Shown one piece after another: positions 1 through 8,676 of a stretch of 64,000 nt of DNA. The first letter of the stretch is position 1; each line of letters opens with the position of its first letter. This stretch comes from Sphingomonas sp. CBMAI 2297 (GTDB lineage: Bacteria; Pseudomonadota; Alphaproteobacteria; Sphingomonadales; Sphingomonadaceae), in the NCBI RefSeq assembly GCF_029870595.1, contig NZ_JAPDIR010000001.1, positions 372,001 to 436,000 of the forward strand, written 5' to 3'. The notes under the pieces are model-generated. The model was given only the letters and a program-made list of their open reading frames with translations. It did not search any database and was not told where the DNA came from. The translations under genes were made by a program, and so were the position numbers.

Positions 1-215
1 CGACCGACTTCCTCGAATATGCCTTCCGCACCGATGCCTATACGATCGATATCGTCTTCGACGACGAGGGCGGCTGGAGCTACGACATCCACACCACGCT
101 CGAAGTGAAGGGCCAGGGCAGCTTCGACCATCATGACCGCAACGCGCTGCACCGCGTGGGCGATGCCAGGCCCAACCCCTGGGTGCAGATCCTCGCGGCG
201 CGGGGGGAGCGGTAG
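1..215 (+). CDS. Heme-binding beta-barrel (nitrobindin/FABP-like) protein, C-terminal part
   Basis: Only the last 70 codons are inside the window, read in the frame starting at base 3 and ending at TAG 213-215. The residues FLEYAFRT, WSYDIHTTLEV and FDHHDRNALHRV resemble the C-terminal strands of the nitrobindin/THAP4-like heme-binding beta-barrel family, which usually ends with a WSYEE...HHTDRNTL stretch followed by a short PNP tail. That family binds heme and has been linked to nitric oxide or peroxynitrite chemistry; the role here is inferred from the fragment alone. The 5' end lies outside the window. Confidence 0.7.
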   Translation, partial: TDFLEYAFRTDAYTIDIVFDDEGGWSYDIHTTLEVKGQGSFDHHDRNALHRVGDARPNPWVQILAARGER

Positions 216-236
216 GGACTTTCAAGCCGCCCGTTT

Positions 237-346
237 CGTCACCCCGGCCCTGTGCCGGGGTCCACCATGCCGCTCCGACTGTCCGCTGAGCCTCTTGTCC
301 AGACCTCGCCTCTTGGTGGGGCCCGGAACAAGTCCGGGGTGACGGG
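237..346. repeat. Paired extragenic palindromes between convergent genes
   Basis: Two GC-rich palindromic units face each other: CGTCACCCCGGCCCTGTGCC from 237 and the matching arm ending GTCCGGGGTGACGG near 345. They fill the gap between the converging ends of the nitrobindin-like gene and the CocE-like gene. The pair can fold into one large hairpin and may end transcription from both sides. It belongs to the same general family as the elements at 9428, 15087, 16749, 35460 and 38944. Confidence 0.65.
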
Positions 347-362
347 GAAGTGAGGATCGCTG

Positions 363-2222
363 CTAGTTCCCCACCACCGGCAGCATGATCGCCGAGCCGG
401 CGCACACCTTCTGCGTCGCCTTCTGGTAATCGCCCGGCTTGGCCTTGTAGATGTTCGGCACGAAGGTCTGCGGGTTGCGGTCGATCATGGGGAACCAGCT
501 CGACTGGATCTGGACCATGATCCGGTGGCCCTTCTTGAAGACATGGTCGTGGTCGCGCAGCGGGATCGACCAGTCGGTGACCTGATTGGGCACCAGCGGC
601 GTCGCCTTTTCGAGCGACTGGAGGTAGCGGCCGCGGCGAACCTCCATCGCGATCGGCAGCTGATAGCCGTTCATCCCCTTGGCATAGGCGCCGAGCGCGG
701 TCGGCGGCTTCTCATAGTCCTCGGGGAAGACGTCGATCAGCTTGACCACGAAGTCGCTGTCGGTGCCGCTGGTCGCGGCCATCAGGCTGGCGGTGATCGC
801 GCCGGTCACCGTCAGGTCGCCGTCGAGCGGGGCGCTGACATAGCTCAGCACGTCCGGCCGATACTCGACGAAGCGCTGGTCCTCGGTCTCCCACCAGCGC
901 CAGTCGGGCGTCGCATAGGTGGCCGACATCGGGCGCGGACGGAAGGGCACCGGGTTGGCCGGGTCGGAGATATATTCGCGGCAGCCTTCGCCCGCGGCCG
1001 GCGCCTGGAACGAGACGCTGCCATCGGCATGGAGGAACAGGCTGCGGCGCGCCGCGCCGGCGAGCGGCCACTGGCTATAGGTCCTCCACTGCCAGCTGCC
1101 CGACTGGAAGCTCTTCAACGCATAATCGGGCTTGGTGCCCTTGCCGTGCAGCCAATAGGCGAAGAAGGGGGCCTCGACCTGCTCCATGAACTGGGTGCCG
1201 CTGTCGACGCCGAACGGAACGCGGCCGAGGGCGTTGCCGGGCGAGCGCCAGCTGCCATGGTTCCACGGGCCGGCGACCATCAGCGCGAGCTTGTCCGGAT
1301 CGTTCTCGCGCTGCTTGTAGAAGATCTGCCAGCTGCCCCAGGGGTCTTCCTGGTCCCAATAGCCGGCGACGTTGAGCGTCGGCACGGTGGTGCGCTTCAG
1401 CGTGTCCGACCAGACCTGCTTCTTCCAGAATTCGTCATAGTCGGGATGCTCGATCATCTCGCGGTAGCGCGGCACCCGGCCCTTGAAATACTTCTCCTCG
1501 ATGTCCGCCGGCGAGCCCGCCTTGAGGAACCATTCATAGGTGTCGTAGCGGTCGTACAGGTCGATGCCGGCATTGGTCTTGTCGGCCTGGAGGCTGTTCA
1601 CCCAGTCGCTGGCATAGGTGAGGCGCATCGCCCCCCAGCGGTGCAGGTCGTCATTCTTCCAATAGTCGGTCCAGGCGGCCTGCGGGCTCACTGCCTTCAG
1701 CGCCGGATGCGGGCGGGCGAGCGCGACCGCGGCGGTGAAGCCGGGATAGGAGACGCCCCACATGCCGACCCTGCCGTTGTTGGGCTTCACATTCTTCACC
1801 AGCCAGTCGATCGAATCATAGGCGTCGGTCGATTCGTCGACGGCGTTCTTGCCGGTCTTGATCTCGGTGGAGAGCGTGAAGGGGCCGCCTTCGGACTGGA
1901 AGCGGCCGCGCATGTCCTGCGAGACGAAGACATAGCCGTCGCGGGCCAGCGCCGCCCAGCTGGCCGGCACGCTCTGCGGCGCGCGGGCCGAGGCGCCATA
2001 GGGCGTGCGGCTGAACAGGATCGGCAGCGGGCCCTTCTGGTCGCGGGGGCGCAGGATCACCGTGTGGAGCTTCGTCCCGTCGCGCATCGGGATCATCGCC
2101 TCCTCCATCACGAAGGGCGAGCCCTCGGCCTGGGCCGGGGCGGCGGGAGCGGCCTGGCGCGCGGGCAGCGCGGCGACCGGCGCGGCGGCGACCGCCAGGG
2201 CGAAGAGACTGACCAACCGCAT
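363..2222 (-). CDS. Secreted CocE/NonD-family hydrolase
   Basis: A 619-residue alpha/beta hydrolase of the CocE / X-Pro dipeptidyl-peptidase S15 class, which cleaves acyl esters or amides such as glutaryl-7-ACA or alpha-amino acid esters. Residues 1-22 form a signal peptide, so it acts in the periplasm or outside. The nucleophile elbow GVSYPG is at 156-161 (Ser158). The IPMRDGTKL, DMRGRF and GPWNHG stretches typical of the family are present, and the C-terminal third matches the jelly-roll domain. I chose ATG 2222 because GGAGG lies 5 bases upstream; an in-frame ATG at 2234 lacks a ribosome site. The exact substrate cannot be read from the sequence. Confidence 0.88.
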   Translation of the reverse strand: MRLVSLFALAVAAAPVAALPARQAAPAAPAQAEGSPFVMEEAMIPMRDGTKLHTVILRPRDQKGPLPILFSRTPYGASARAPQSVPASWAALARDGYVFVSQDMRGRFQSEGGPFTLSTEIKTGKNAVDESTDAYDSIDWLVKNVKPNNGRVGMWGVSYPGFTAAVALARPHPALKAVSPQAAWTDYWKNDDLHRWGAMRLTYASDWVNSLQADKTNAGIDLYDRYDTYEWFLKAGSPADIEEKYFKGRVPRYREMIEHPDYDEFWKKQVWSDTLKRTTVPTLNVAGYWDQEDPWGSWQIFYKQRENDPDKLALMVAGPWNHGSWRSPGNALGRVPFGVDSGTQFMEQVEAPFFAYWLHGKGTKPDYALKSFQSGSWQWRTYSQWPLAGAARRSLFLHADGSVSFQAPAAGEGCREYISDPANPVPFRPRPMSATYATPDWRWWETEDQRFVEYRPDVLSYVSAPLDGDLTVTGAITASLMAATSGTDSDFVVKLIDVFPEDYEKPPTALGAYAKGMNGYQLPIAMEVRRGRYLQSLEKATPLVPNQVTDWSIPLRDHDHVFKKGHRIMVQIQSSWFPMIDRNPQTFVPNIYKAKPGDYQKATQKVCAGSAIMLPVVGN

Positions 2223-2279
2223 GCGAACCTCCATCGGAACCGGAATTGGGAGGAGGGGGTACTTGGTGTGTTGCTGGTG

Positions 2280-3023
2280 TCAATCGGGTCGCGCGTGAAA
2301 CCGCAGGGCGATGGCGGGGCGCAGGACCAGCGCGTTGAAGTCGATGAGCAGGTGGACGAGGATAGGTGCCGCCAGTCCGCCGGTGCCCAGATAGAGCGCG
2401 GCGAAGAGCGCCGCGAGCAGCGTCGCCAGCGCCGCGCCCAGCCATCCCTGGTAGCGATGGAGCAGCCCGAAGATCAGCGTAGAGGCGATGAAGGCGAATG
2501 CCGGAGCGCCGCCGCTCAGGACGATCAGGAGCGGCAGATAGAGGCGGAAGAATATCTCCTCGCCGATCCCGGCATTGACGACCAGCGGCACGACGCGGAG
2601 CAGCTCGGCCCGGTTGCGCGGCAGCATCGCGGTGATGTCCAGCCCCGGCACCGGCCTGGCGGGGCGGCGGCGCCCGAGCCGCAGCATTGCCCCCAGCGCG
2701 CCTCCCCCGAACAGCGCCCCGGCCATGAGCCCGAGGACCAGGGGGCTGCCGATGCGAAAGTCGGGCATTGCCGGGGTCAGCACGGCGAACGCATCGGGAA
2801 AGGCCAGGAGCGCATCGAGCCTGCCGAGCAGCGCCAGCCCGATCAGCGGCACCCCCAGATACAGGGCGCAGGCATTGCGGGTCCAGCGCAGGAAGGCGCG
2901 CTGGCGCCCTTCCGTGCCCTCGATCGCGCGGAAGCGCCCGAAGCCGCGCACGTCGTTCCGGTGGAACCAGGCGAGCGCCGCCAGCGACGCGACCAGCAGC
3001 ACCGGCGCCATGCGCGCATCCAT
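2280..3023 (-). CDS. CPBP family intramembrane glutamic endopeptidase
   Basis: A 247-residue multi-pass membrane protein with the three CPBP (Abi/CAAX protease) signatures: EEIFFR at 155-160, the motif-2 histidine in GLLHRYQG at 189, and HLLID at 224-228. Members are membrane proteases related to Rce1 and act in protein maturation or bacteriocin self-immunity. ATG 3023 has AAGGAGG about 11 bases upstream; an upstream in-frame start at 3080 has no such site. It is 57 bases from the CocE-like gene on the same strand and divergent from the ferritin-like/MNIO operon. A processing role for that operon is possible but is only a neighbourhood inference. Confidence 0.85.
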   Translation of the reverse strand: MDARMAPVLLVASLAALAWFHRNDVRGFGRFRAIEGTEGRQRAFLRWTRNACALYLGVPLIGLALLGRLDALLAFPDAFAVLTPAMPDFRIGSPLVLGLMAGALFGGGALGAMLRLGRRRPARPVPGLDITAMLPRNRAELLRVVPLVVNAGIGEEIFFRLYLPLLIVLSGGAPAFAFIASTLIFGLLHRYQGWLGAALATLLAALFAALYLGTGGLAAPILVHLLIDFNALVLRPAIALRFHARPD

Positions 3024-3234
3024 GTCCCGCTCCCTCCTTCCGAACCCGCAGCGGGATAGCGCCGCGGCGCGGCGAGGCAAGTATGAGGAGATGGTTCAAG
3101 AAAAACGTAAATTGACTGTCAGGCGTAACAAATATCGCATGCAACTATATTGGTTCTTTCGTCGATTGACGTGCCAATTGCGTTGGAGGAACCCATTGCC
3201 ATCGCGGGATTTCGCGAAGCTTGGGGGAATTGCC

Positions 3235-5511
3235 ATGCATCTGACGCACAAGCCGGGCGAACTGTCCGCGCGCCCTCTCAAATTCCTGGAGACCGATACG
3301 CTGGTGGTGCGCTGGATCGCGCAGGCGGCGGTCAATGTCGAGCTGTTCACCATCCCGCTCTACATGACGTCGCTCTACTCGATCACCGGCATGCACCCCA
3401 TCACCAGCCAGGGGAACAGCTTCTACAAGGGCCGGCAATGGCCGGGCGCCAAGACGAGCGCGATCTTCGAGCACAAGCCCGGCAAGAAGGGCTGGGGCAA
3501 CAAGAAGGCGTTCAACATCGTCTTCTCGGTGTTCATCCAGGAGATGCTCCACCTCCAGATGGCGGCCAATCTCGCCACCGCGATCGGCGCCGTGCCGAGC
3601 TTCACCGCCACCGCGCTGCAGAGCGGCGATCATGGCTGGACCTGCTATGGCCCCAAGCTCACCAGGATCCCGGGCGTCGTCGACCTGACGGACACCAACC
3701 GGTTCAAGGACGTGAAGGTCAATGTCGGCCCGCTCGACGAGGAGCGGATCAAGCTGTTCCTCGCCATCGAGCAGCCGCAGGAGACGGCCGAGAAGGACAT
3801 CGTCCGCAACCAGGAGCGATATTTCCCCAAGGTGCCGTTCAAATACACGACCGTGGCCGAACTCGACGCGCACATCATGTTCGGCTCGATCGGCTATATG
3901 TACCAATGCTATCGCGACTATCTGCTGATCACCTATGAGGACGGATCGCGGCTCTGGGACCATGTGATGGACGCCTCGGGCCAGCAGAACGACCTGTTCA
4001 ACAATTTCAGCTTCCCCGGCCATCCGATGCGCGAGTTCATGGGCTTCGAGACCACGATCGCGCTCACCGATCCCGAGATCGCGCTGAAACAGGCGCTCAA
4101 CATGATGAACGCCATCACCGACCAGGGCGAAGGCGCCACGCTGGGCGCGCGCTATGACGAGAAGGGCCAGCGGTTGAAGGACGATGCCGCCAAGCTCGTC
4201 CAGGGCGCGGTGAGCCCGCATTACTGCCCGGACCGCGACGCGCTCGCCTCGGACTATCCGAGCTACTCGCAGACCGGCAAGCTGATCCCCTCGTCCGATG
4301 CCGCGGCGCGCGCCGACAATGACGGGATCGACCATTACACCCGCTTCCGCGAGATCGAGGACATTCGCGGCAGCGGCGGGCTGGAGACCTGGGATCACTC
4401 GCCCAGGATCGGCAAATGGACCGCGGCGGACCTGACCACCGAGGGCTATGATCCCAAGGACAATCCCTATGGCCTGGCCACGCCCGAGCAGATCGCCCAT
4501 GCGCTCAACAGCCTGAAGAACGGCGCGGACAGCGCCGCCAGCTTCCAGAAGATGAGCCAGGCGGTGTGCGGCGCGATCAAGGGCGTCACCACCGTGCTCG
4601 ACAGCTATTGGAATCCGGCCGGCGCCACCGTGTCCTTCCCCTTCCCCTCGATGGCGGGATCGGGCGACCGCATGTCGACCGCCTGGGCGGTGTTCGGCCG
4701 GACGCCGGACCTGTCGGTCGGCGTCGGCGAGCCGGATTCGAACATCGTCAACCATGCCTGCCAGGGGCTCGACCTGGCCGAGGTCGGGGGCAAATGGGGC
4801 ACCAATGCCTGCGCCCAGACTTCGATCTACCACACTTGCCGCGGCTCGAACCTGTGCAAGGGGCAGGGCGGCTGCGGCTTCGTCCAGCTCACCAGCGGCG
4901 GCGGCAGCTGCGGCGGGGCGAGCAGCGGCTGCGGCGCCGCTTCCTCCAAGACCTCGAACGCACCCAAGGCGAACCCGGTCGCGGGCGGCGGCTGCGGCAC
5001 GCCGACCACGGTGAAGGGCGGCGGCTGCTCGGCGGTGACGATGCGCACCTATGGCGGGCTGTGCGGCACCCCCACGCCATCGCCCACGCCGACGCCGAGC
5101 GGCCCGATGTACACCGCGCCGAGCGACAATATCTGCGGCGGCTTCGGCGGCTGCGCGGTGCCGATCTCGGCGCTCCAGCTCTATCCCAAATCGGGCACGA
5201 TGGAGGTCTGGGCGCTGGTCGGCAGTTCCAAGCCGGTGCTCTGCGGCGCTCCGAAGGCCCAGGCGGACAAGAATCTGTGCGGCACCCCGTCGCCTTCGCC
5301 GTCGCCCACCCCCTCGGGCTGCGGCGCGCCTTCCTCGAAGAAGATCGCCACGATCGACTTCAAGGAAGGCGACAAGGTGGAGGACATCGCCTTCCAGGCC
5401 TTTGCCAAGGTCGTGGCCTACAAGGTCAATGGCGATCCGGACAAGCCGGTGCCGGGCCTGGTCCAGCAGGCGCCGAACGACCTGCGCCTCGCCTATCCCC
5501 CCTCGACCTAG
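3235..5511 (+). CDS. Ferritin-like domain protein with cysteine-rich C-terminal tail (possible MNIO substrate)
   Basis: A 758-residue protein. Residues about 15-250 resemble the ferritin-like / VioB iminophenyl-pyruvate dimer synthase-type domain, with candidate metal ligands Glu36, Glu103 and His106 (EMLH). From residue 509 to 696 it becomes Gly/Cys/Pro-rich with 15 cysteines: CRGSNLCKGQGGC at 535-547, then spaced Cys at 559, 566, 587, 598, 610, 634, 640, 670, 682 and 696. Two CGTP-x-PSP-type proline linkers begin at 610 and 682. A short folded-looking segment ends the protein. There is no signal peptide. ATG 3235 follows GGGGGA. The next two genes encode a DUF692 enzyme and its DUF2063 partner, which act on Cys-containing peptides elsewhere, so the tail is a plausible substrate. 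This role is inferred. Confidence 0.82.
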   Translation: MHLTHKPGELSARPLKFLETDTLVVRWIAQAAVNVELFTIPLYMTSLYSITGMHPITSQGNSFYKGRQWPGAKTSAIFEHKPGKKGWGNKKAFNIVFSVFIQEMLHLQMAANLATAIGAVPSFTATALQSGDHGWTCYGPKLTRIPGVVDLTDTNRFKDVKVNVGPLDEERIKLFLAIEQPQETAEKDIVRNQERYFPKVPFKYTTVAELDAHIMFGSIGYMYQCYRDYLLITYEDGSRLWDHVMDASGQQNDLFNNFSFPGHPMREFMGFETTIALTDPEIALKQALNMMNAITDQGEGATLGARYDEKGQRLKDDAAKLVQGAVSPHYCPDRDALASDYPSYSQTGKLIPSSDAAARADNDGIDHYTRFREIEDIRGSGGLETWDHSPRIGKWTAADLTTEGYDPKDNPYGLATPEQIAHALNSLKNGADSAASFQKMSQAVCGAIKGVTTVLDSYWNPAGATVSFPFPSMAGSGDRMSTAWAVFGRTPDLSVGVGEPDSNIVNHACQGLDLAEVGGKWGTNACAQTSIYHTCRGSNLCKGQGGCGFVQLTSGGGSCGGASSGCGAASSKTSNAPKANPVAGGGCGTPTTVKGGGCSAVTMRTYGGLCGTPTPSPTPTPSGPMYTAPSDNICGGFGGCAVPISALQLYPKSGTMEVWALVGSSKPVLCGAPKAQADKNLCGTPSPSPSPTPSGCGAPSSKKIATIDFKEGDKVEDIAFQAFAKVVAYKVNGDPDKPVPGLVQQAPNDLRLAYPPST

Positions 5512-5522
5512 GGAGGGGGGCG

Positions 5523-6374
5523 ATGACGCAGCCTCGGCTCGGCCTGCCCAATCCCGGTGACGGGCTGGGGCTGCGCGAGGAGCATTTTCCGCACCTGATG
5601 TCGACGCCCCCGGAAGCCTGGGGCGTCGACTGGTTCGAGGCGATCACCGAGAATCTGCTCGACAATGCCGGCTATGGCATGCGGGTGTTCGAGCATGTCG
5701 CGGCGCACCGGCCGGTGGTGCTGCACGGCGTGTCGCTGTCGATCGGCAGCACCGCGCCGCTCGACATGACCTATCTCGCCAAGCTGCGCGCGCTGGCCGA
5801 GCGCTTCCGGCCGCTCTGGATCTCGGACCATCTGTGCTGGACCGGGGTGCAGGGCGTGAACAGCCACGATCTGCTGCCGATGCCGCTCACCGAGGCGGCG
5901 CTGGCGCATGTCGCGGACCGGGTGGGCCGGATGCAGGATTTCCTGGGCCGGCCGCTGATCGTCGAGAATCCGAGCACCTATCTGGAGTTCCGCGCCAGCC
6001 AGATGCCCGAGGCCGAGTTCCTGGCGCGATTGTGCGCGGCGACCGGCTGCGGGCTGCTGCTCGACGTCAACAACGTCCATGTCTCGAGCTTCAACCACGC
6101 GCTCGATCCGCTCGCCTATCTCGAGGCGATCCCCGCCGAGCATGTCGTGCAGGTCCATCTCGCCGGGCCGAGCGATCATGGCACCCATCTGATCGATACC
6201 CATGACGCGCCGGTGCCCGATGCGGTGTGGCCGCTCTATGCCCGGGTCTGGGAACGCTGCGGACCGGTTGCCACGATGGTCGAATGGGATGCCGACATTC
6301 CCGAATTCGCCGTGGTCGCCGCCGAGCTGGCCAAGGCGCGGCGCGTGCGCGAGGGGCTCTCGCTTGCCGCCTGA
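5523..6374 (+). CDS. DUF692 multinuclear non-heme iron oxidase (MbnB/BufB-like)
   Basis: A 283-residue TIM-barrel protein of the DUF692 (MNIO) family, whose members MbnB, TglH and the bufferin enzymes use two or three iron ions to modify cysteine residues in peptides. Likely metal ligands are visible in order: Glu43 (FEAITEN), His68 (LHGVSLS), Asp102/His103 (SDHLCW), Glu148 (VENPSTY), Asp181-Asn184 (DVNNVHV), His212 (HLAG), Asp225/His227 (DTHD) and Glu254 (VEWD). It starts 11 bases after the ferritin-like gene behind a strong GGGAGGGGG ribosome site and overlaps the DUF2063 gene. The three genes are therefore probably co-transcribed and work together. Length is normal for the family. Confidence 0.9.
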   Translation: MTQPRLGLPNPGDGLGLREEHFPHLMSTPPEAWGVDWFEAITENLLDNAGYGMRVFEHVAAHRPVVLHGVSLSIGSTAPLDMTYLAKLRALAERFRPLWISDHLCWTGVQGVNSHDLLPMPLTEAALAHVADRVGRMQDFLGRPLIVENPSTYLEFRASQMPEAEFLARLCAATGCGLLLDVNNVHVSSFNHALDPLAYLEAIPAEHVVQVHLAGPSDHGTHLIDTHDAPVPDAVWPLYARVWERCGPVATMVEWDADIPEFAVVAAELAKARRVREGLSLAA

Positions 6375-7122
6375 GCTCGCCGCGCTGCAGGACTGGATGC
6401 AGGAGGCGATTCTCGCCGCCTCCGATCGCGATGCGCGCGACCATGTCCGGGGCGACAACCGGCTGACCGCGGAGGATCGGGTCCAGATCTATGCCCGGGG
6501 CTATCGCCAGCGGCTGACCGAGTGCCTGGAGCGCGAATATCCCCTGCTCGCGGCGCTGGCCGGGCCGACCGCCTTCGGCCTGTTCGCCCGGGGCTATATC
6601 GCCGCGCGGCCGTCGCACAGCTACACGCTCTACGATTTCGGCGCCGGCTTTCCCGCCTGGCTGGAGGCGTCGCGGCCGCCGGGCGGGGCGCAGGACGTGG
6701 GCGCCATTCCCGCCGCCCTGGCGCGGATCGAGCGGACCAAGGCCGAAGTCCACCGTGCCCGCGGAATCGAGCGCGAAGCCCCGGCCTGGCCCGGCATGGA
6801 TCCGGTGCTGGCCGAGCTGCTCGCGCTGGCCGCGACCCGGCGCTGGTATCGGCCCGACTCCGCCCGGCTGCTCGCCTTGCCCTTCGACTTCGGCGAGATG
6901 CTCGCCACGGGCGATCCGATCCCGCCGCGCCCGGAGCCGATGCTGCTCGCGGTCGCCCGCGCGCATTACCGGGTCGCCTGCCTGCCGCTCGAGCCGTGGC
7001 AATATGACTGGCTGACCCTGCTTCCCGAGGATCCGGCGCGGGCGGTGCCGCTGCCGGACGACGCGCGCGTCTCGCTGTGGCTGCCCTTCGCGGCGGCGCA
7101 TGGGCTGGCCGCGGCGGGCTAG
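6364..7122 (+). CDS. DUF2063 domain protein (MbnC/BufC-like MNIO partner)
   Basis: A 252-residue protein matching the DUF2063 / putative DNA-binding domain family: N-terminal LAALQDWMQEAI and DNRLTAEDRVQIYARGYRQRL, then LECLEREYPLLAALAG-like helices and a C-terminal half rich in Ala/Leu/Pro. Such proteins are partners of DUF692 enzymes and are thought to present or recognise the peptide substrate. The frame opens inside the DUF692 gene. I chose TTG 6364, with GAGGGG 8 bases upstream and an 11-base overlap; ATG 6397 is the alternative and would remove 11 residues. Start confidence is lower than identity confidence. Confidence 0.85.
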   Translation: MPPELAALQDWMQEAILAASDRDARDHVRGDNRLTAEDRVQIYARGYRQRLTECLEREYPLLAALAGPTAFGLFARGYIAARPSHSYTLYDFGAGFPAWLEASRPPGGAQDVGAIPAALARIERTKAEVHRARGIEREAPAWPGMDPVLAELLALAATRRWYRPDSARLLALPFDFGEMLATGDPIPPRPEPMLLAVARAHYRVACLPLEPWQYDWLTLLPEDPARAVPLPDDARVSLWLPFAAAHGLAAAG

Positions 7123-7552
7123 GATCTTCCTACACGGCTATGGCGCGAATCACTTGGAACGTCCCGAAGGTCCCGACGTCCAATGGCTTGTGGCGGGCAG
7201 GGCCTTTGCAACTTCGTTGCCCGGCGCCCTGGTGCCGGGCGTCCTATATTTCCTACGGCTGAAAGAGCGGCCCGGCAGCGCATGCGGCCGGACGAGCACG
7301 CCATGCGGAAGCCTACATTGCAAGACGGGCGCATCCCTGCGTCATTCGGGGTGGGCTTGGCGACTGTCCGCTTGAGACAAAGGCCTTCCGATAATCGTCA
7401 TCCCCGCCAAGGCGAGGATGGCGGACAAGGTTTCAAGGGCTTCTCCGGGCGTTCAACCCAAGCGGCGCGACGCTATCCGCGGTGCGTTGGCTGCCGAGGC
7501 GCGTGCGGCATGCCGGAACCGGCAGCCGCAGCACGGTACCGCGCGATGCCGC
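7123..7552. other. 430-base gap between convergent DUF2063 and glpX genes
   Basis: No convincing gene. It holds a stem GCCCGGC (7219-7225) / GCCGGGC (7234-7240), a decayed palindromic unit GTCATCCCCGCCAAGG near 7397-7420, and a long hairpin at 7504-7530. Short open frames on both strands have no ribosome site and no family resemblance. The gap probably separates two converging transcripts. Confidence 0.5.
7504..7530 (-). terminator. Hairpin at the 3' end of glpX
   Basis: TGCGGC-A-TGCCGG (7504-7516) pairs with CCGGCA-GCCGCA (7519-7530), giving 12 base pairs with one bulge and a two-base tip, 22 bases past the glpX stop. There is no T-run, so it may stabilise the 3' end or act only weakly as a terminator. 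Confidence 0.4.
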
Positions 7553-8521
7553 TCAGAGCCGGTGCTCGCCTTTCACCCAGCGGACCGTGCCGGAATGGGC
7601 CCGCATCACCACGCTCTCGGTGGTCATCTTGTTGGCGAAGCGCTTCACGCCCTCGAGCAGCGAGCCGTCGGTCACGCCCGTCGCGGCGAAGATGCAGTCG
7701 CCCTTGGCCAGCTCGGTAAGGTCGTAGATCTTGTCGAGATCCTCGATCCCCCATTTCCGGGCGCGCTGACGCTCATCGTCGTTGCGGAAGACCAGCCGGC
7801 CCTTGAACTGGCCGCCGACGCAGCGCAGCGCCGCGCAGGCGAGCACGCCCTCGGGGGCGCCGCCCTGGCCCATATAGACGTCGATCGTCGTCTCGGGGTC
7901 GGTGGTGGCGATCACGCCGGCCACGTCGCCGTCGCCGATCAGCACCACGCCGCAGCCGACCGCGCGCAGCTCGGCGATCAGCTTCTCGTGGCGCGGGCGA
8001 TCGAGCACGCAGGCGATGATCTCGTGCGGCTGCACGCCCTTGGCGGCGGCGATCGCGTGCACATTCTCGGTCGCCGACCTGTTCAGGTCGATCACGCCCT
8101 CGGGATAGCCGGGGCCGACCGCGATCTTGTCCATATAGACATCGGGTGCGTTGAGCAGGCCGCCCTTCTCGGCCACCGCGAGCACCGCCAGCGCATTGGG
8201 GCCGGCCTTGGCGCAGATGGTGGTGCCTTCGAGCGGATCGAGTGCGATGTCGATCGCCGGGCCCTTGCCCTGCGCCGCGCCGACCTTCTCGCCGATATAG
8301 AGCATCGGGGCCTCGTCGCGCTCGCCCTCGCCGATCACGACGGTGCCGTCGAGATAGAGCTTGTTGAGCGCGTCGCGCATCGCCTCGACCGCGGCGGCAT
8401 CGGCCGCCTTCTCGTCGCCGCGGCCGACCAGGGTGGAGGCGGCGATCGCCGCCGCTTCGGTCACGCGCACCATTTCGAGGACGAGGACGCGGTCGAGGGC
8501 GTGGCTGGCGGTCTGCGGCAT
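7553..8521 (-). CDS. glpX: Class II fructose-1,6-bisphosphatase
   Basis: A 322-residue GlpX-type phosphatase that hydrolyses fructose 1,6-bisphosphate to fructose 6-phosphate in gluconeogenesis. The metal-binding stretches IGEGERDE (63-70) and DPLEGTT (95-101) are intact, and VLIGDGDVAGVI and MGQGGAPEGV further on are family hallmarks. The length is typical. ATG 8521 is the only sensible start, giving MPQTASHALDRVLVLEMVRVTE, although the ribosome site is weak. Homoserine dehydrogenase lies upstream on the same strand, with two small rightward genes between them. Confidence 0.95.
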   Translation of the reverse strand: MPQTASHALDRVLVLEMVRVTEAAAIAASTLVGRGDEKAADAAAVEAMRDALNKLYLDGTVVIGEGERDEAPMLYIGEKVGAAQGKGPAIDIALDPLEGTTICAKAGPNALAVLAVAEKGGLLNAPDVYMDKIAVGPGYPEGVIDLNRSATENVHAIAAAKGVQPHEIIACVLDRPRHEKLIAELRAVGCGVVLIGDGDVAGVIATTDPETTIDVYMGQGGAPEGVLACAALRCVGGQFKGRLVFRNDDERQRARKWGIEDLDKIYDLTELAKGDCIFAATGVTDGSLLEGVKRFANKMTTESVVMRAHSGTVRWVKGEHRL

Positions 8522-8676
8522 GGGAATGGGATACCCCGGGTGATTGGACTTGCGGCGGCGATTAGGCAGCGCCGTGGCGCTTGTCGATTCCGCTAACGTT
8601 GTCAGCATGCGGCCATTCCCAATTCGGTCACAACTTGCCGCTAGTGAAACGAAATCCGGGGGCGGAGGACGTGCAC

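Noticed and set aside
525..3059. Long rightward open frame over the CocE and CPBP genes
   Set aside because: It is antisense to two genes with clear catalytic motifs. Its product is low-complexity Arg/Gly/Ala-rich sequence.
8596..8620. GGAAT-N16-CGTT upstream of glpX on the minus strand
   Set aside because: It differs from the EcfG pattern at the last -35 base, and glpX is a housekeeping gene. It is not strong enough to call.
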